Source: Vibrio alfacsensis (GTDB lineage: Bacteria; Pseudomonadota; Gammaproteobacteria; Enterobacterales; Vibrionaceae). Taken from it: a DNA stretch of 64,000 nt. Each line of letters opens with the position of its first letter. Within the stretch, counting starts at the first letter, position 1. The DNA lies in NCBI RefSeq assembly GCF_003544875.1, contig NZ_CP032093.1, positions 1,240,001 through 1,304,000 on the forward strand, given 5' to 3'. The notes under the pieces were generated by a model. It was given only the letters and a program-made list of their open reading frames with translations. It did not search any database and was not told where the DNA came from. Shown here one piece after another: positions 1 to 8,635 of the stretch. Both the position numbers and the translations under genes were made by a program.

Positions 1-172
1 ACTGTTAGTGAAAGCGGCATTCATACTAACAGGATGATGTTATTTTTACATCGACAATTTTATAAAGTGTTGTGTTACGGACGACAAGCAATCTCAAAGG
101 CACAGAATCATGCCAATTTTCAGATCGCTGGTCTCATGGAATACAACGTATTAAACACCATTCAGTTTAGGC
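1..172. other. non-coding left edge
   Basis: No supported gene, RNA or strong hairpin terminator is visible here. The stretch lies downstream of the minus-strand lipoprotein gene, and any upstream neighbour is outside the window. Confidence 0.5.
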
Positions 173-649
173 TTAACGAGGAACCACCCTTGCTGTATCG
201 CCACTGACGTTGACTTGCACGGCTTGTCCCGGTTGGAAAATCATGTTCGGGTCCGCTTCTTGTACAATGGAGATAATTTTACCGTCCTCTAAGCGAATGG
301 TCAGGTTTACACCGTTACGTTTACCCGCTTTTTCTGCGACCTCGCTACCTGCGTAACCACCAAGTAAGCCACCGCCAATGGCAGCGATGTCTGAGCCTGA
401 ACCGCCACCGACTTTTGACCCCAAAATACCCCCAATGGCTGCGCCTGCAATCGTACCAATAGCGTTGGTTTGTGTTGATGCGTCAATAGTGACAGGAGCG
501 ACTTTATCAATCGTGCCGTAGTAAACCTGTTGAACGGTGCGGGTTTCTTGTGAGCCATAGGCGTCACCGTATGGGTTCGGCGAGGTGCACCCGGCAAGTG
601 TTGCAAGGGAAAGAAATAGGATGAAATGCAAATTGACGTACTGTGTCAT
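173..649 (-). CDS. glycine-zipper outer-membrane lipoprotein (SlyB/Pcp-like)
   Basis: The 158-residue precursor begins with a hydrophobic signal peptide ending in a lipobox (LAGC, Cys21), so it should be lipidated and anchored to the envelope. Residues about 62-105 form a glycine zipper (repeated GxxxG/AxxxG, for example IGTIAGAAIGGILGSKVGGG), as in the 17 kDa antigen/SlyB/Pcp family. The C-terminal part, about 110-158, is a small beta-rich domain. The start is supported by a GGAGGCG Shine-Dalgarno just before the ATG. Family members are structural envelope lipoproteins, but no enzymatic role is known. It appears monocistronic. The exact family member (SlyB, Pcp or a Vibrio paralogue) is not resolved. 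Confidence 0.85.
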   Translation of the reverse strand: MTQYVNLHFILFLSLATLAGCTSPNPYGDAYGSQETRTVQQVYYGTIDKVAPVTIDASTQTNAIGTIAGAAIGGILGSKVGGGSGSDIAAIGGGLLGGYAGSEVAEKAGKRNGVNLTIRLEDGKIISIVQEADPNMIFQPGQAVQVNVSGDTARVVPR

Positions 650-857
650 GTCGCCTCCAAGCGCGTTTACTTAATTGAACAGTGTGTTTTCTGAACAGTA
701 TAGAAGCGCTTCGGATATTCTGCTGTGATATTAGAAGTGGAACCATAAACATCACAGCCGAAATTTCATTGAGTTAGCGACAATTAGGAGGGCTCAAACG
801 AGATCCCCCTGTTTATTGTTTGTTTAAAGCACCGGTAAATGAAAGACCGATGGGTTT

Positions 858-1469
858 TTATTGTGCATTTAAAGTATGGAAGCCAGAATAAATACGGGTA
901 AACGTTGTAAACCAGCATGCTGCGCCAAAAATATACGCGATGGTATCGAAATATTGCGGGAGCAAGCAGAACAAGATGAAACAGCCTATGGTCTCTGTTC
1001 CCTCCGTTAAACCACTCATGTAGTAGAGCGATTTGTTCTTATACACTGGGTTATCAATGCCACGTTTTCCTGCCATGATGGCAAAAGCAAGAAAGCTGCT
1101 GCCTGTGCCGACAAAAGAGAAAATCAAAAAAGCACCAGCAATGGCATTTTGATCTGGATTTGCCAGGATAAAACCAAAAGGAATCAAAGAGTAAAACAGG
1201 AAATCCAAACTGATATCAAGGAAGCCACCAGCATCAGTAATGCCTTGAATCCGAGCAAGGGCTCCATCTAAACCATCACAAATCCGGTTGAGCAGAATGA
1301 AAACCATTGCTTGTAAATATTGCTCGCCGACGAGAGCCGGAAACGCCAAACAACCGAGTACAAACCCAAATATTGTCGTTTGATTGGCGGTCACACCACA
1401 CTTATCGAGTAGCTTTGCACTTTGCGTTAATGGCCAACGGATAACTTTAATGCTGAAACTATCAAGCAT
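858..1469 (-). CDS. ynjF: CDP-alcohol phosphatidyltransferase family protein YnjF
   Basis: This is a polytopic membrane enzyme of the CDP-alcohol phosphotransferase superfamily, 203 residues from the ATG at 1469. The signature D-x2-D-G-x2-A-R-x8-G-x3-D-x3-D is complete (DGLDGALAR, then GGFLDISLD). It supplies the metal-binding aspartates for transfer of a phosphoalcohol from a CDP-activated donor. The alcohol acceptor is unknown. Sequence and position (last gene after ynjBCD) match E. coli YnjF. Its ATG overlaps the stop region of ynjD by 8 bases, so translation is probably coupled. A longer in-frame start at 1526 lies inside ynjD and is less likely. Confidence 0.85.
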   Translation of the reverse strand: MLDSFSIKVIRWPLTQSAKLLDKCGVTANQTTIFGFVLGCLAFPALVGEQYLQAMVFILLNRICDGLDGALARIQGITDAGGFLDISLDFLFYSLIPFGFILANPDQNAIAGAFLIFSFVGTGSSFLAFAIMAGKRGIDNPVYKNKSLYYMSGLTEGTETIGCFILFCLLPQYFDTIAYIFGAACWFTTFTRIYSGFHTLNAQ

Positions 1470-2109
1470 GGCATGCCTCCCAAGGCCATGTAAGACAACG
1501 ACTGCCCTCTGGAATGTCTTCCTCATCGTGCGTTACCATCAACGCGGGGATGTTCGCTTGTTGAAGTTGCTCGACAACCCAGTTTCGAAATTGCACGCGC
1601 AAGTCTTTATCTAACTTGCTGTAGGGCTCATCCAACAATGCGACTTTCGGCTTGGCTAATAACATTCGAGTTAATGCAATGCGGGCACGCTGACCACCAG
1701 AGATTTGGTCTGGAAATGAATCGGCCAGTTTCGTCAGCGAGATGTGCTTTAATGCGAGCATCGCTTGCGCTTTACGTTCCGCGCCTTTCACAGCATTTGG
1801 TAATGCAAAGGCGAGGTTTTCCCATACCGTTAAGTGCGGGAAGAGCAAATCATCTTGAAACAGAATCCCAACCTGACGTTTGTGAGCAGGTAAGGAGTCG
1901 AGTTTTTGATGGTTTAGTGTAATCGAGCCTGAATAGTCGAACTCAGAAGATAAGTGCCCGGCTATCGCGTCTAATAATGTGGATTTTCCACAGCCACTTG
2001 GCCCCATCAGGGTAACAATTTCACCTTTCTCTACTGTCATTGTGAATGAAGAGAAGAGCGTGTCGCCATTGGTTTTACGGATGGCGAGGTTTTCGAGACA
2101 AAGACTCAT
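1462..2109 (-). CDS. ynjD: ABC transporter ATP-binding protein YnjD
   Basis: This is the 215-residue nucleotide-binding subunit of an importer. The Walker A motif is GPSGCGKST, the signature is ISGGQRAR, Walker B ends VALLDEP, and the switch His is in VTHDE. The start at 2109 gives MSLCLENLAI, the usual first strand of the fold. The longer frame to 2259 is inside ynjC and looks non-coding. It overlaps the end of ynjC by 35 bases and the start of ynjF by 8, so all four genes are one transcription unit. In E. coli the YnjBCD substrate is unproven. The binding protein resembles thiamine/iron/polyamine-type binders, but that does not fix the ligand. Confidence 0.85.
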   Translation of the reverse strand: MSLCLENLAIRKTNGDTLFSSFTMTVEKGEIVTLMGPSGCGKSTLLDAIAGHLSSEFDYSGSITLNHQKLDSLPAHKRQVGILFQDDLLFPHLTVWENLAFALPNAVKGAERKAQAMLALKHISLTKLADSFPDQISGGQRARIALTRMLLAKPKVALLDEPYSKLDKDLRVQFRNWVVEQLQQANIPALMVTHDEEDIPEGSRCLTWPWEACHA

Positions 2110-3784
2110 TCGGTAGTAAACCTTTAATAGACAACCGGCGATACTTAACGTGTAAACGGCTAAGTAGAATCGCAAAAGAAAAGAACAGTAACGGCAACAG
2201 AGCTTGCCAAATTGCATAAATTGCGGTGACTCGGCGGTCAAAGCCACTGGAAAGGGCAACCGCTTCGGTGGTGATGGTGCTAATACGACCGGCCCCCAAT
2301 ACGAGCGTAGGTAAGTACTGCGCTAAGCTGACACTCACGCCCACTGCCCAAGCAAAAGCGATGGCAGGCAGCAGAATCGGCAACTTCACTTTGAACCAAG
2401 CTTGCAATGGGGATTTACCTAAACTTAAAGCAACGCGCGTTAACCCATTATCAAAACTGCGCCAAGGACCATCTAGCGACAGATAGACAAATGGGAACGC
2501 AAAGAATATATGCGCCCAGCATACCCAGAAAAAATGGGCGTTGCTGTTAAGGTAAAGTGTTGCGACTTGCATGCCAAACAGCACGGATAGTTGTGGGATC
2601 AGCATGGGCACGGCAATGATATAGCCCGGGATCTGCCAGCGATAACGTAATCGGTATTCGTGTGCAATCAGCGCAAGGATAAGAGCAATAGATGCGCAGA
2701 TAATGGCAATTACCATGCTTTGCTCCAGCGTGGCAAGAATACTCTGCCATTCGTATTCCCAAAAACGCAAGCTATAGCGGCTTGGGAGCAAATCAGGGAA
2801 ACGCCATCGTTGAGCAAAACTCCAAATAGCCATCAATGGCACCATCAAAATGGCGAGTAGGGCAATGACTGAAAACAGCGTTTTTCCTGGTAGAGCAAAA
2901 CCGCTACGGCCCGAATACTGCCAACGTTTAAAGCCTTTTGTGATACTCCATTCAATTGCACGAGCAAGACCAATCAAAATGCTGGCGATTGCAAAGAGCA
3001 CTACGGCACCAGCGGCGGCTTTAGGCAGTAATGAAAGATCTGGATCGTTGAACCATTGCCAAACGAGCACCGCAAACGTTGGAGGATTTGTTGGGCCGAT
3101 AATCAGTGCGACATCAACAACGGATAAGCTGTAAGCGATGACGGCGAGCATAGGAAAGCGTAGCTTTGCAAACCATTGTGGGAACACGCACTTCCACCAA
3201 GCTTGTGCAGAAGTGTAGCCCATGGAGTGGCTGACTTTTTCTATTTTTTCAACTTTCAAATGCTGAAGAATAGGGATGCTCATCAGAAGTAGAAAAGGCA
3301 CTTCTTTGAAAGCAAGCATAACGATAAGGCCAAGCGCATGAGGATCTTTAATAAGCAACGCTAAGTCGTTAACGGTTTGCGCGTTTGGATCATATCCAAA
3401 CAATTGATTGAGTGCACGTATCCCCATGCCTGTCGGAGCAAATAGGAACGCAAAACCAATCGCGAAAGCCACGTGGGGCATCGCAAGAAGTGGAGAAAGG
3501 CTGACTTCAATTTTACGCCAGAATTTGCTGCCCCAAGAAGCTTGTAGAATCGCAAACGTGATCAAGCAAGCCAGATAGCTACTAAAAATAGCAGAATAAA
3601 AAGTCAGGCTAATTGACGTCCAAACGCCCTCCCAATCAAAGACAGCATTGAAGCCATCTAAAGAGATGTGGTTCAAACCGATAGGCGGTACGTAACCGAG
3701 CGCAGAAACGACTACCCCGAGTAAACCAGGGATAGTCGGTAAAATACATACTGCGATAATAACTAGATACAGCGCTCTTAACAT
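2075..3784 (-). CDS. ynjC: ABC transporter double permease YnjC
   Basis: This 569-residue inner-membrane protein has about 12 predicted hydrophobic segments. They form two tandem BPD_transp_1-type halves (about 55-280 and 340-560), as in ThiP/FbpB-type fused permeases. Each half has an EAA-like loop before a hydrophobic helix (around PQAWFKVKLPILLPA in the second half). It lies 9 bases downstream of ynjB and overlaps ynjD, so binding protein, channel and ATPase are made together. Family assignment to YnjC rests on architecture and gene order. The substrate cannot be read from the sequence. Confidence 0.85.
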   Translation of the reverse strand: MLRALYLVIIAVCILPTIPGLLGVVVSALGYVPPIGLNHISLDGFNAVFDWEGVWTSISLTFYSAIFSSYLACLITFAILQASWGSKFWRKIEVSLSPLLAMPHVAFAIGFAFLFAPTGMGIRALNQLFGYDPNAQTVNDLALLIKDPHALGLIVMLAFKEVPFLLLMSIPILQHLKVEKIEKVSHSMGYTSAQAWWKCVFPQWFAKLRFPMLAVIAYSLSVVDVALIIGPTNPPTFAVLVWQWFNDPDLSLLPKAAAGAVVLFAIASILIGLARAIEWSITKGFKRWQYSGRSGFALPGKTLFSVIALLAILMVPLMAIWSFAQRWRFPDLLPSRYSLRFWEYEWQSILATLEQSMVIAIICASIALILALIAHEYRLRYRWQIPGYIIAVPMLIPQLSVLFGMQVATLYLNSNAHFFWVCWAHIFFAFPFVYLSLDGPWRSFDNGLTRVALSLGKSPLQAWFKVKLPILLPAIAFAWAVGVSVSLAQYLPTLVLGAGRISTITTEAVALSSGFDRRVTAIYAIWQALLPLLFFSFAILLSRLHVKYRRLSIKGLLPNESLSRKPRHP

Positions 3785-3793
3785 GTGCTCGTA

Positions 3794-4954
3794 TTAATTC
3801 CCGTAGCGTTTCAACCATTCTTTTTCTAGCGCTGCCTGCCAACTTGGGTGAGGCTCTGCGATAGATTTAAATTGTTGTGTATTTTTAGCCGTACCGGTTA
3901 AGTACTGGCTGTTTAGCACCGAAGGATCACCCCAGATGTTGATGTCACCTTTGCGAGATTGCGCTTCAGGGCTTAATAAAAAGTTTATCGCAACTTGTGC
4001 GCCAGCACTTGCATTCGCATTCCATGGAATCGCTAAAAAGTGGATATTCGATAGCGCACCAGCATCCATTGCGTATGCTTTAGTGCTTTCAGCAAGGTTA
4101 CCGCTTGATTGTGCAGAAAACACCGCATTTGGGTTGAATGTCACAGCAAGATCAATTTGTCCATCATCCAGCAATTGCACACTTTCGGCCGTGCCTGCAG
4201 GGAATTGTTTACCACCACGCCACGCCACGCTATGGAACTCATCTAAATAGCGCCAAAGTGGTTGCGTCACGTGAGCAAATACCTCTTTAGTCACTGGTTG
4301 TTGAAGCTCAGGTGCGTTATTTGTCACTTCAACCAGTAATGATTTAATAAAGCTAGTTCCGTGAAACTCCGGTGGACGCGGGTAGGTTAAGCGGTTTGGA
4401 AACGCTTTGGCGTAACTGAGCATTTCTGAGAAAGAACGTGGAGGATTATTCAGTGTTTCTTCGTCGTGGATAAACACCAGTTGACCGACACCCCAAGGCG
4501 CTTCTAGACCATCTGTTGGTTCTGAAAAGTCCACATCAACTGGTAAGCTTTTATCGACGTACTGCCAGCTTGGTAAATCGTTTACGAAAGGGCCAAACAA
4601 TAGTTGATTGTCTTTCATTGATTTGAAGTTTTCACCATTGATCCAAACCATGTCGACACTGCCGGCACTGTTTTTTCCTGCGGCTTTTTCTGCAATGAGA
4701 CGTGTAGTGGTTTCAGAAATATCGGTAACTTTTACATGATTAAGCGTCACATTATAGCGAGATTTTAGCTCTTTTCCTGCCCATTGAATGTAGCGGTTGA
4801 TTTCTTGGCTTCCACCCCAAGCGTGGAAGTAAACCGTCTGCCCGTCCGCTTGTTGCTCGATTTTTTGCCAGCGTTCTACAACTGGTGAGGTTGCAAAAGA
4901 AGAGGCAGCAAAAGTAGCGGCAAAGATGCCAAAAGTGCTAAGTAACTTTTTCAT
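3794..4954 (-). CDS. ynjB: ABC transporter periplasmic substrate-binding protein YnjB
   Basis: This 386-residue protein has a typical Sec signal peptide (MKKLLSTFGIFAATFAASSFA) followed by a type II periplasmic binding fold. The early segment QTVYFHAWGGSQEINRYIQW is characteristic of YnjB. It is the first gene of the ynjBCDF unit and should deliver an unidentified solute to YnjC/YnjD. In E. coli this cluster sits next to ydjXYZ and ynjE (sulfurtransferase). Here a rhodanese/oxidoreductase operon lies just upstream, so a link to sulfur or selenium chemistry is possible but inferred. The ATG at 4954 directly precedes the signal peptide. Confidence 0.85.
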   Translation of the reverse strand: MKKLLSTFGIFAATFAASSFATSPVVERWQKIEQQADGQTVYFHAWGGSQEINRYIQWAGKELKSRYNVTLNHVKVTDISETTTRLIAEKAAGKNSAGSVDMVWINGENFKSMKDNQLLFGPFVNDLPSWQYVDKSLPVDVDFSEPTDGLEAPWGVGQLVFIHDEETLNNPPRSFSEMLSYAKAFPNRLTYPRPPEFHGTSFIKSLLVEVTNNAPELQQPVTKEVFAHVTQPLWRYLDEFHSVAWRGGKQFPAGTAESVQLLDDGQIDLAVTFNPNAVFSAQSSGNLAESTKAYAMDAGALSNIHFLAIPWNANASAGAQVAINFLLSPEAQSRKGDINIWGDPSVLNSQYLTGTAKNTQQFKSIAEPHPSWQAALEKEWLKRYGN

Positions 4955-5282
4955 GCGTAATCCGTATTTTTATCTTTGTAATCATTTTGGGGCTTTGTTT
5001 CGCTATGCAACGTGAACCGTTTTTTTCGGCACTTAACATAGTGTATTAATAGTCTAAATGCCCCTTTCCCTCAATGTGGATAGTAATCTATCTGGATCTA
5101 TTATCAATGTGAATTTGACAATAGATTGAGAGAATTGCTTGCCCTGTGAAGCGCTCCCAATCAATGCTTTATTTTAGCCTTAAACTTAATCAAAATTGGT
5201 TTGAAGTTTAATCAGAACCTCTCCAATGTTCAGTATGGAATCTCGCATCTTGCGTCTAATATGTGGTCGTCAGTTGTGCCTA
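4955..5282. other. intergenic, promoter region of ynjBCDF
   Basis: About 330 AT-rich bases lie between the ynjB start and the terminator of the upstream operon. It must hold the minus-strand promoter for ynjBCDF. I see no riboswitch signature; in particular I did not find a TPP-type core. Confidence 0.5.
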
Positions 5283-5322
5283 TAAAAGAAAAAGAGTGCG
5301 TCTCCCGATAAGCCGCACTCTT
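5283..5322 (-). terminator. intrinsic terminator of the rhodanese/oxidoreductase operon
   Basis: A perfect 9-bp stem (AAGAGTGCG / CGCACTCTT, arms 5292-5300 and 5314-5322) is followed on the minus strand by a T-rich tract (TTTTTCTTTTATA). It lies directly after the TVP38 gene stop at 5348. Confidence 0.85.
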
Positions 5323-5347
5323 AACGATTCAATATGGATAGACCGGA

Positions 5348-6025
5348 TTACCTAGCCAATTCTTCCATGTTGATGCCTTTTTTCTTCGCGATGTATTTTG
5401 GAATCAGAGACATACCAAACAGGATAAGACCTGCCGCCGCGAACTTAACAAGCAGCATTGCAGACACACCATTGGTGGCAATGTCACCCGCCATGTAAGC
5501 AAAGATGAATGCGCCTGGAGCCATCGTTAGCAGAGAAACCAACGCGTAAGTGCCAAGGTTTAGGCTTGTTAGGCCGTAAGCGTAGTTCTGCAGACTGAAT
5601 GGAAATACAGGAACAAGACGCGTTAGGATCAAGAAGCTGGTGCCGTTTGCTGCAACGCCGTCATCGATCTTTTTGAAGATTGGATTATCACCAAACTTTT
5701 TCATGATCGTATTGCGTAGTAGGAAACGAGCAACGATGAACGCAACCACTGCACCAAGTGTTGCAGAGAATAACGCTAGGATGCCACCTTTGATCGGGCC
5801 GAATACAATACCTGCCACGATCGTGAATGCGCTGCCTGGCAATAGGAACACACATGCAAACACGAATGCTGCAACAAATACTGCGTAGCCCCAAACACCA
5901 AAGCTTGCGATCCAATCTTGTAGGCTCTTAATATCGGTAATGATTTCAAGGATGCCAGTTTGTTTAGCAACGAATATTGCAAGAGCGATGACTGCTGCAA
6001 TAAGAGCGATTTTTACAAATTTCAT
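5348..6025 (-). CDS. TVP38/TMEM64 family membrane protein (YdjX/YdjZ-like)
   Basis: This 225-residue inner-membrane protein has a SNARE-associated/VTT (DedA-related) domain of the TVP38/TMEM64 family. The conserved core is at about 60-130: FLLPGSAFTIVAGIVFGP, then the second re-entrant segment ATLGAVVAFIVARFLLR. About six hydrophobic segments are visible. E. coli YdjX and YdjZ, encoded beside ynjABCDEF, belong to the same family, which supports the syntenic reading. It is the last gene of the operon, 25 bases after the HdrB-like gene. Its molecular role is unknown; some VTT proteins act as lipid scramblases or in metal resistance. Confidence 0.8.
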   Translation of the reverse strand: MKFVKIALIAAVIALAIFVAKQTGILEIITDIKSLQDWIASFGVWGYAVFVAAFVFACVFLLPGSAFTIVAGIVFGPIKGGILALFSATLGAVVAFIVARFLLRNTIMKKFGDNPIFKKIDDGVAANGTSFLILTRLVPVFPFSLQNYAYGLTSLNLGTYALVSLLTMAPGAFIFAYMAGDIATNGVSAMLLVKFAAAGLILFGMSLIPKYIAKKKGINMEELAR

Positions 6026-6050
6026 TTTTTAATTCTTCACGACAAAAAGG

Positions 6051-6821
6051 TTACACAGACATACACTTGATTAGACCCGCTTTTGATTTGTAGCGGTTGA
6101 ACCAAGCTTTCACAGGGCTTGCTAGTACGTTTACTGGCGGCTCATCACCTTGCATGATCACTGGACCAAACATCAGATCCAGAATGTGCCAAGATTTTGT
6201 GCCAACGCCCATCATCGATGCACGGCATGCTGAGCAGTAAACCACTACGTAGTCTGTTTCAAATTCTTCAACACGACGTTTGATTACGCGTGTTGCTACA
6301 TCTGGGTTTGCTGGTACAACCATGCCACCAAAACCACAGCAGCGTGTGTTTTCGCGTGTGTGTTCTGGCTCAGAAGTCTTGTAGCCAAGCTCGTTTAAGA
6401 TCCAACGGATACCGTCTTGCAGCTCTTTCTCGTAGCGAGTTGAGCAAGAGTCATGAATGGTGAATACCACATCACTATTTTTTGCTTTGCCACGTAGTTC
6501 TTCTGGTAGACCAATTTCAGGAAGTAATTTCCATAGTGAAACGGGTTTTTGAGAACCGCCAGATTTTTTGATCATGCCGTAGCAGCTTTGACATGCCACA
6601 ATCACTTCTTGTGCATCTAGCTTGTCGAAGTCTGCCTGAAGCTGACCGTAACGCTCTTTGAACTTCTCTGTCTGACCGATAGCTGCCGTTGGCTTACCAC
6701 AGCACTTTTGTACCGCGCCCATCTCTGGGAATACTTCTTTTAGGTAGCTTGCGATTGCTGCTACGCCTTCTGGTGAGTAGGATGGCAAGCTGCATCCTGG
6801 CATAAATACTTTATTACTCAT
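6051..6821 (-). CDS. HdrB-like (Fe-S)-binding CCG-domain protein
   Basis: This 256-residue protein carries two CCG-type cysteine motifs like subunit B of heterodisulfide reductase and GlpC/LldE proteins. The first is C-x(n)-CCGKP with CQSC nearby (about 38-80). The second is HDSCSTRY ... CCGFGG ... CSACR (about 123-205). Such domains bind an unusual [4Fe-4S] cluster or zinc and handle disulfide/thiol or quinone-linked redox steps. The start ATG overlaps the stop of the upstream oxidoreductase (ATGA), so translation is coupled. The likely job is electron transfer partner of that flavoprotein; the substrate is not evident. Confidence 0.8.
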   Translation of the reverse strand: MSNKVFMPGCSLPSYSPEGVAAIASYLKEVFPEMGAVQKCCGKPTAAIGQTEKFKERYGQLQADFDKLDAQEVIVACQSCYGMIKKSGGSQKPVSLWKLLPEIGLPEELRGKAKNSDVVFTIHDSCSTRYEKELQDGIRWILNELGYKTSEPEHTRENTRCCGFGGMVVPANPDVATRVIKRRVEEFETDYVVVYCSACRASMMGVGTKSWHILDLMFGPVIMQGDEPPVNVLASPVKAWFNRYKSKAGLIKCMSV

Positions 6822-8614
6822 TTTGTTGATACCGCTCGTTTTGCCATAGTGAAGAGTTTTGAGAAGCCCAGTTTTTGGTGCATGTTGATCGCTTTGTGAC
6901 CCGGCATTGGTGATTCACCATTGTTTGCCTTAACAAAATCAGCACGAGAGCCTAGGAACATTTCTTTCATTGGGAAGTCTTTTGGACACACAATGGTGCA
7001 CTGGTCACAGGCATTACATGAGTACGCCATCAGTGGATCCATTGACTTGTTATCAATGAAGTCTGAGAAAATGGTCTTCGGACAGTCACCGAAATCATTC
7101 ATCATGATGCACTCTGTCATACATAGCTTGCAGCTGCATTGCAGACAGCGAGATGCTTCTTGCTTGATTTGATCTTCTGTGAAGCCTAAATCCACTTGTG
7201 CAAAATCTTGCTTACGATCTTCAGCGTCACGTAATTTACCGTGTAGGCGAGGGGTATCTACTGTACCTTTTGGAAGTGGTACATCTAGACGAGATGGGTA
7301 GCTGTATTCTTGCTCGAAATCGCGACCTTCAGCCAGAGGGCGAGACGCTAGGAAACGCTCTACACTCATTGCTGCTTTACGGCCTAGTGCCATCGCTTCA
7401 ATTACGATGTTACCGCCACAAGCATCACCTGCTACGAATACGTCTTCAAGGCTAGAAGCCAGAGTTTGTTTGTCGACAACATAACGACCACCACGAGTTT
7501 GCTCTAGTGCGCCATCGGTAATATCAGCGACGATTTGACCTGTTGCGAATACCACTGTATCCACTGCAATAGTCTTAGTCTCGTCGCTGTATTGAGGTGC
7601 AAAGTTGCCTTGCTCGTCAAAGATTGACAACACTTTCTTAATCGTGATGCCAGTCACTTTGCCGTTTTCGTGTTCGATAGCAACTGGACCCCAGCCTGCG
7701 TTAAACACGACATTTTCTTCTAGCGATTCTTCGATTTCGATTTGGCTAGCAGGTAGGTTTTCCATGCTCTCTAAAGAACATTGGTACACTTCGCTTGCGC
7801 CAATGCGCCAAGAAGAACGTGCGCAGTCCATCGCTACGTCACCACCACCGATAACCATCACGCGTTTACCTGCGCGAGGGAATTGGCGAGTTTCAGAGAT
7901 CTCTTTTAAGTATTCAACCGCAGAGAATACGCCATCGTTATCGTGGCCTGGCAGTGGAATGATTGAACCTACGTGCGCACCATGAGCAAGAATCACGGCA
8001 TCGTGGTCGTTGCGCAGCGCTTCAAAACTGATGTCTTTACCGATCTCAACGCCAAAACGGGTCTTAATGCCTAGCATGTCTAAGTAGCTGTATTCGAAAT
8101 CGATCACATCGCGAGGTAGACGATATTCAGGGATACCCACGCGCATCATACCGCCGTATACGTCTAACTTTTCGTAGATCGTTACTTCGTGGCCTTGGCG
8201 ACGAAGCTCAATTGCTGCTTGAGCACCAGCAGGGCCAGCACCAATGATAGCGATGTGCTTGTTGGTTAGTGGAGCGATGTTAAGATCCCAATGGTCTTGG
8301 TTATCTAACTTCTCAGCCACAAAACGTTTGATACCTGCAACGCTGATCGGCTGACCGAACTCTGTGTTACGACGACAAGCCGCTTCACAAGGGTGTGCAC
8401 AAATACGGCCAAGCGTTTGAGGTAGGAATAGTTTGGTACGGATAAGATCTAACGCACCTTGAAAGTCGCCTTCACCCGCCATGCGAACGTATTGTTTTAC
8501 ATCAGTGTGCATTGGACATGCGGTTTGACATGCTGGATCGGCATCACCCATACAACCATCGACGATCATCTGGGCGGTGTCGTATAACTTTTGGCTAAAA
8601 ATTACATTGTTCAT
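6818..8614 (-). CDS. FAD-dependent NAD(P) oxidoreductase with ferredoxin domains (GltD-like)
   Basis: This 598-residue cytoplasmic flavoprotein resembles the glutamate synthase small subunit. It has an N-terminal GltD-type Fe-S domain (about 22-80, CQTACPMHTDV and RICAHPCEAACRR). An FAD Rossmann motif (IIGAGPAGAQAAIELR) lies near 123-140 and a NAD(P) motif (VMVIGGGDVAMDCARSS) near 255. A C-terminal ferredoxin region, about 485-550, has CLQCSCKLCMTEC and CNACDQCTIVCP. Absence of a GltB partner and coupling to an HdrB-like protein argue against glutamate synthesis. They suggest electron bifurcation or transfer between NAD(P)H and a thiol/disulfide or sulfur acceptor. That role is inference. Confidence 0.8.
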   Translation of the reverse strand: MNNVIFSQKLYDTAQMIVDGCMGDADPACQTACPMHTDVKQYVRMAGEGDFQGALDLIRTKLFLPQTLGRICAHPCEAACRRNTEFGQPISVAGIKRFVAEKLDNQDHWDLNIAPLTNKHIAIIGAGPAGAQAAIELRRQGHEVTIYEKLDVYGGMMRVGIPEYRLPRDVIDFEYSYLDMLGIKTRFGVEIGKDISFEALRNDHDAVILAHGAHVGSIIPLPGHDNDGVFSAVEYLKEISETRQFPRAGKRVMVIGGGDVAMDCARSSWRIGASEVYQCSLESMENLPASQIEIEESLEENVVFNAGWGPVAIEHENGKVTGITIKKVLSIFDEQGNFAPQYSDETKTIAVDTVVFATGQIVADITDGALEQTRGGRYVVDKQTLASSLEDVFVAGDACGGNIVIEAMALGRKAAMSVERFLASRPLAEGRDFEQEYSYPSRLDVPLPKGTVDTPRLHGKLRDAEDRKQDFAQVDLGFTEDQIKQEASRCLQCSCKLCMTECIMMNDFGDCPKTIFSDFIDNKSMDPLMAYSCNACDQCTIVCPKDFPMKEMFLGSRADFVKANNGESPMPGHKAINMHQKLGFSKLFTMAKRAVSTK

Positions 8615-8635
8615 TGACTGCTATTTCCGTTTTAA

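Noticed and set aside
4955..5282. TPP or other riboswitch ahead of the thiamine-like ABC importer
   Set aside because: No CUGAGA/GAUCUGG-type core or matching stems are present.
6818..8614. Glutamate synthase small subunit GltD
   Set aside because: There is no gltB neighbour, and the C-terminal ferredoxin region and coupling to an HdrB-like gene do not fit GltD.
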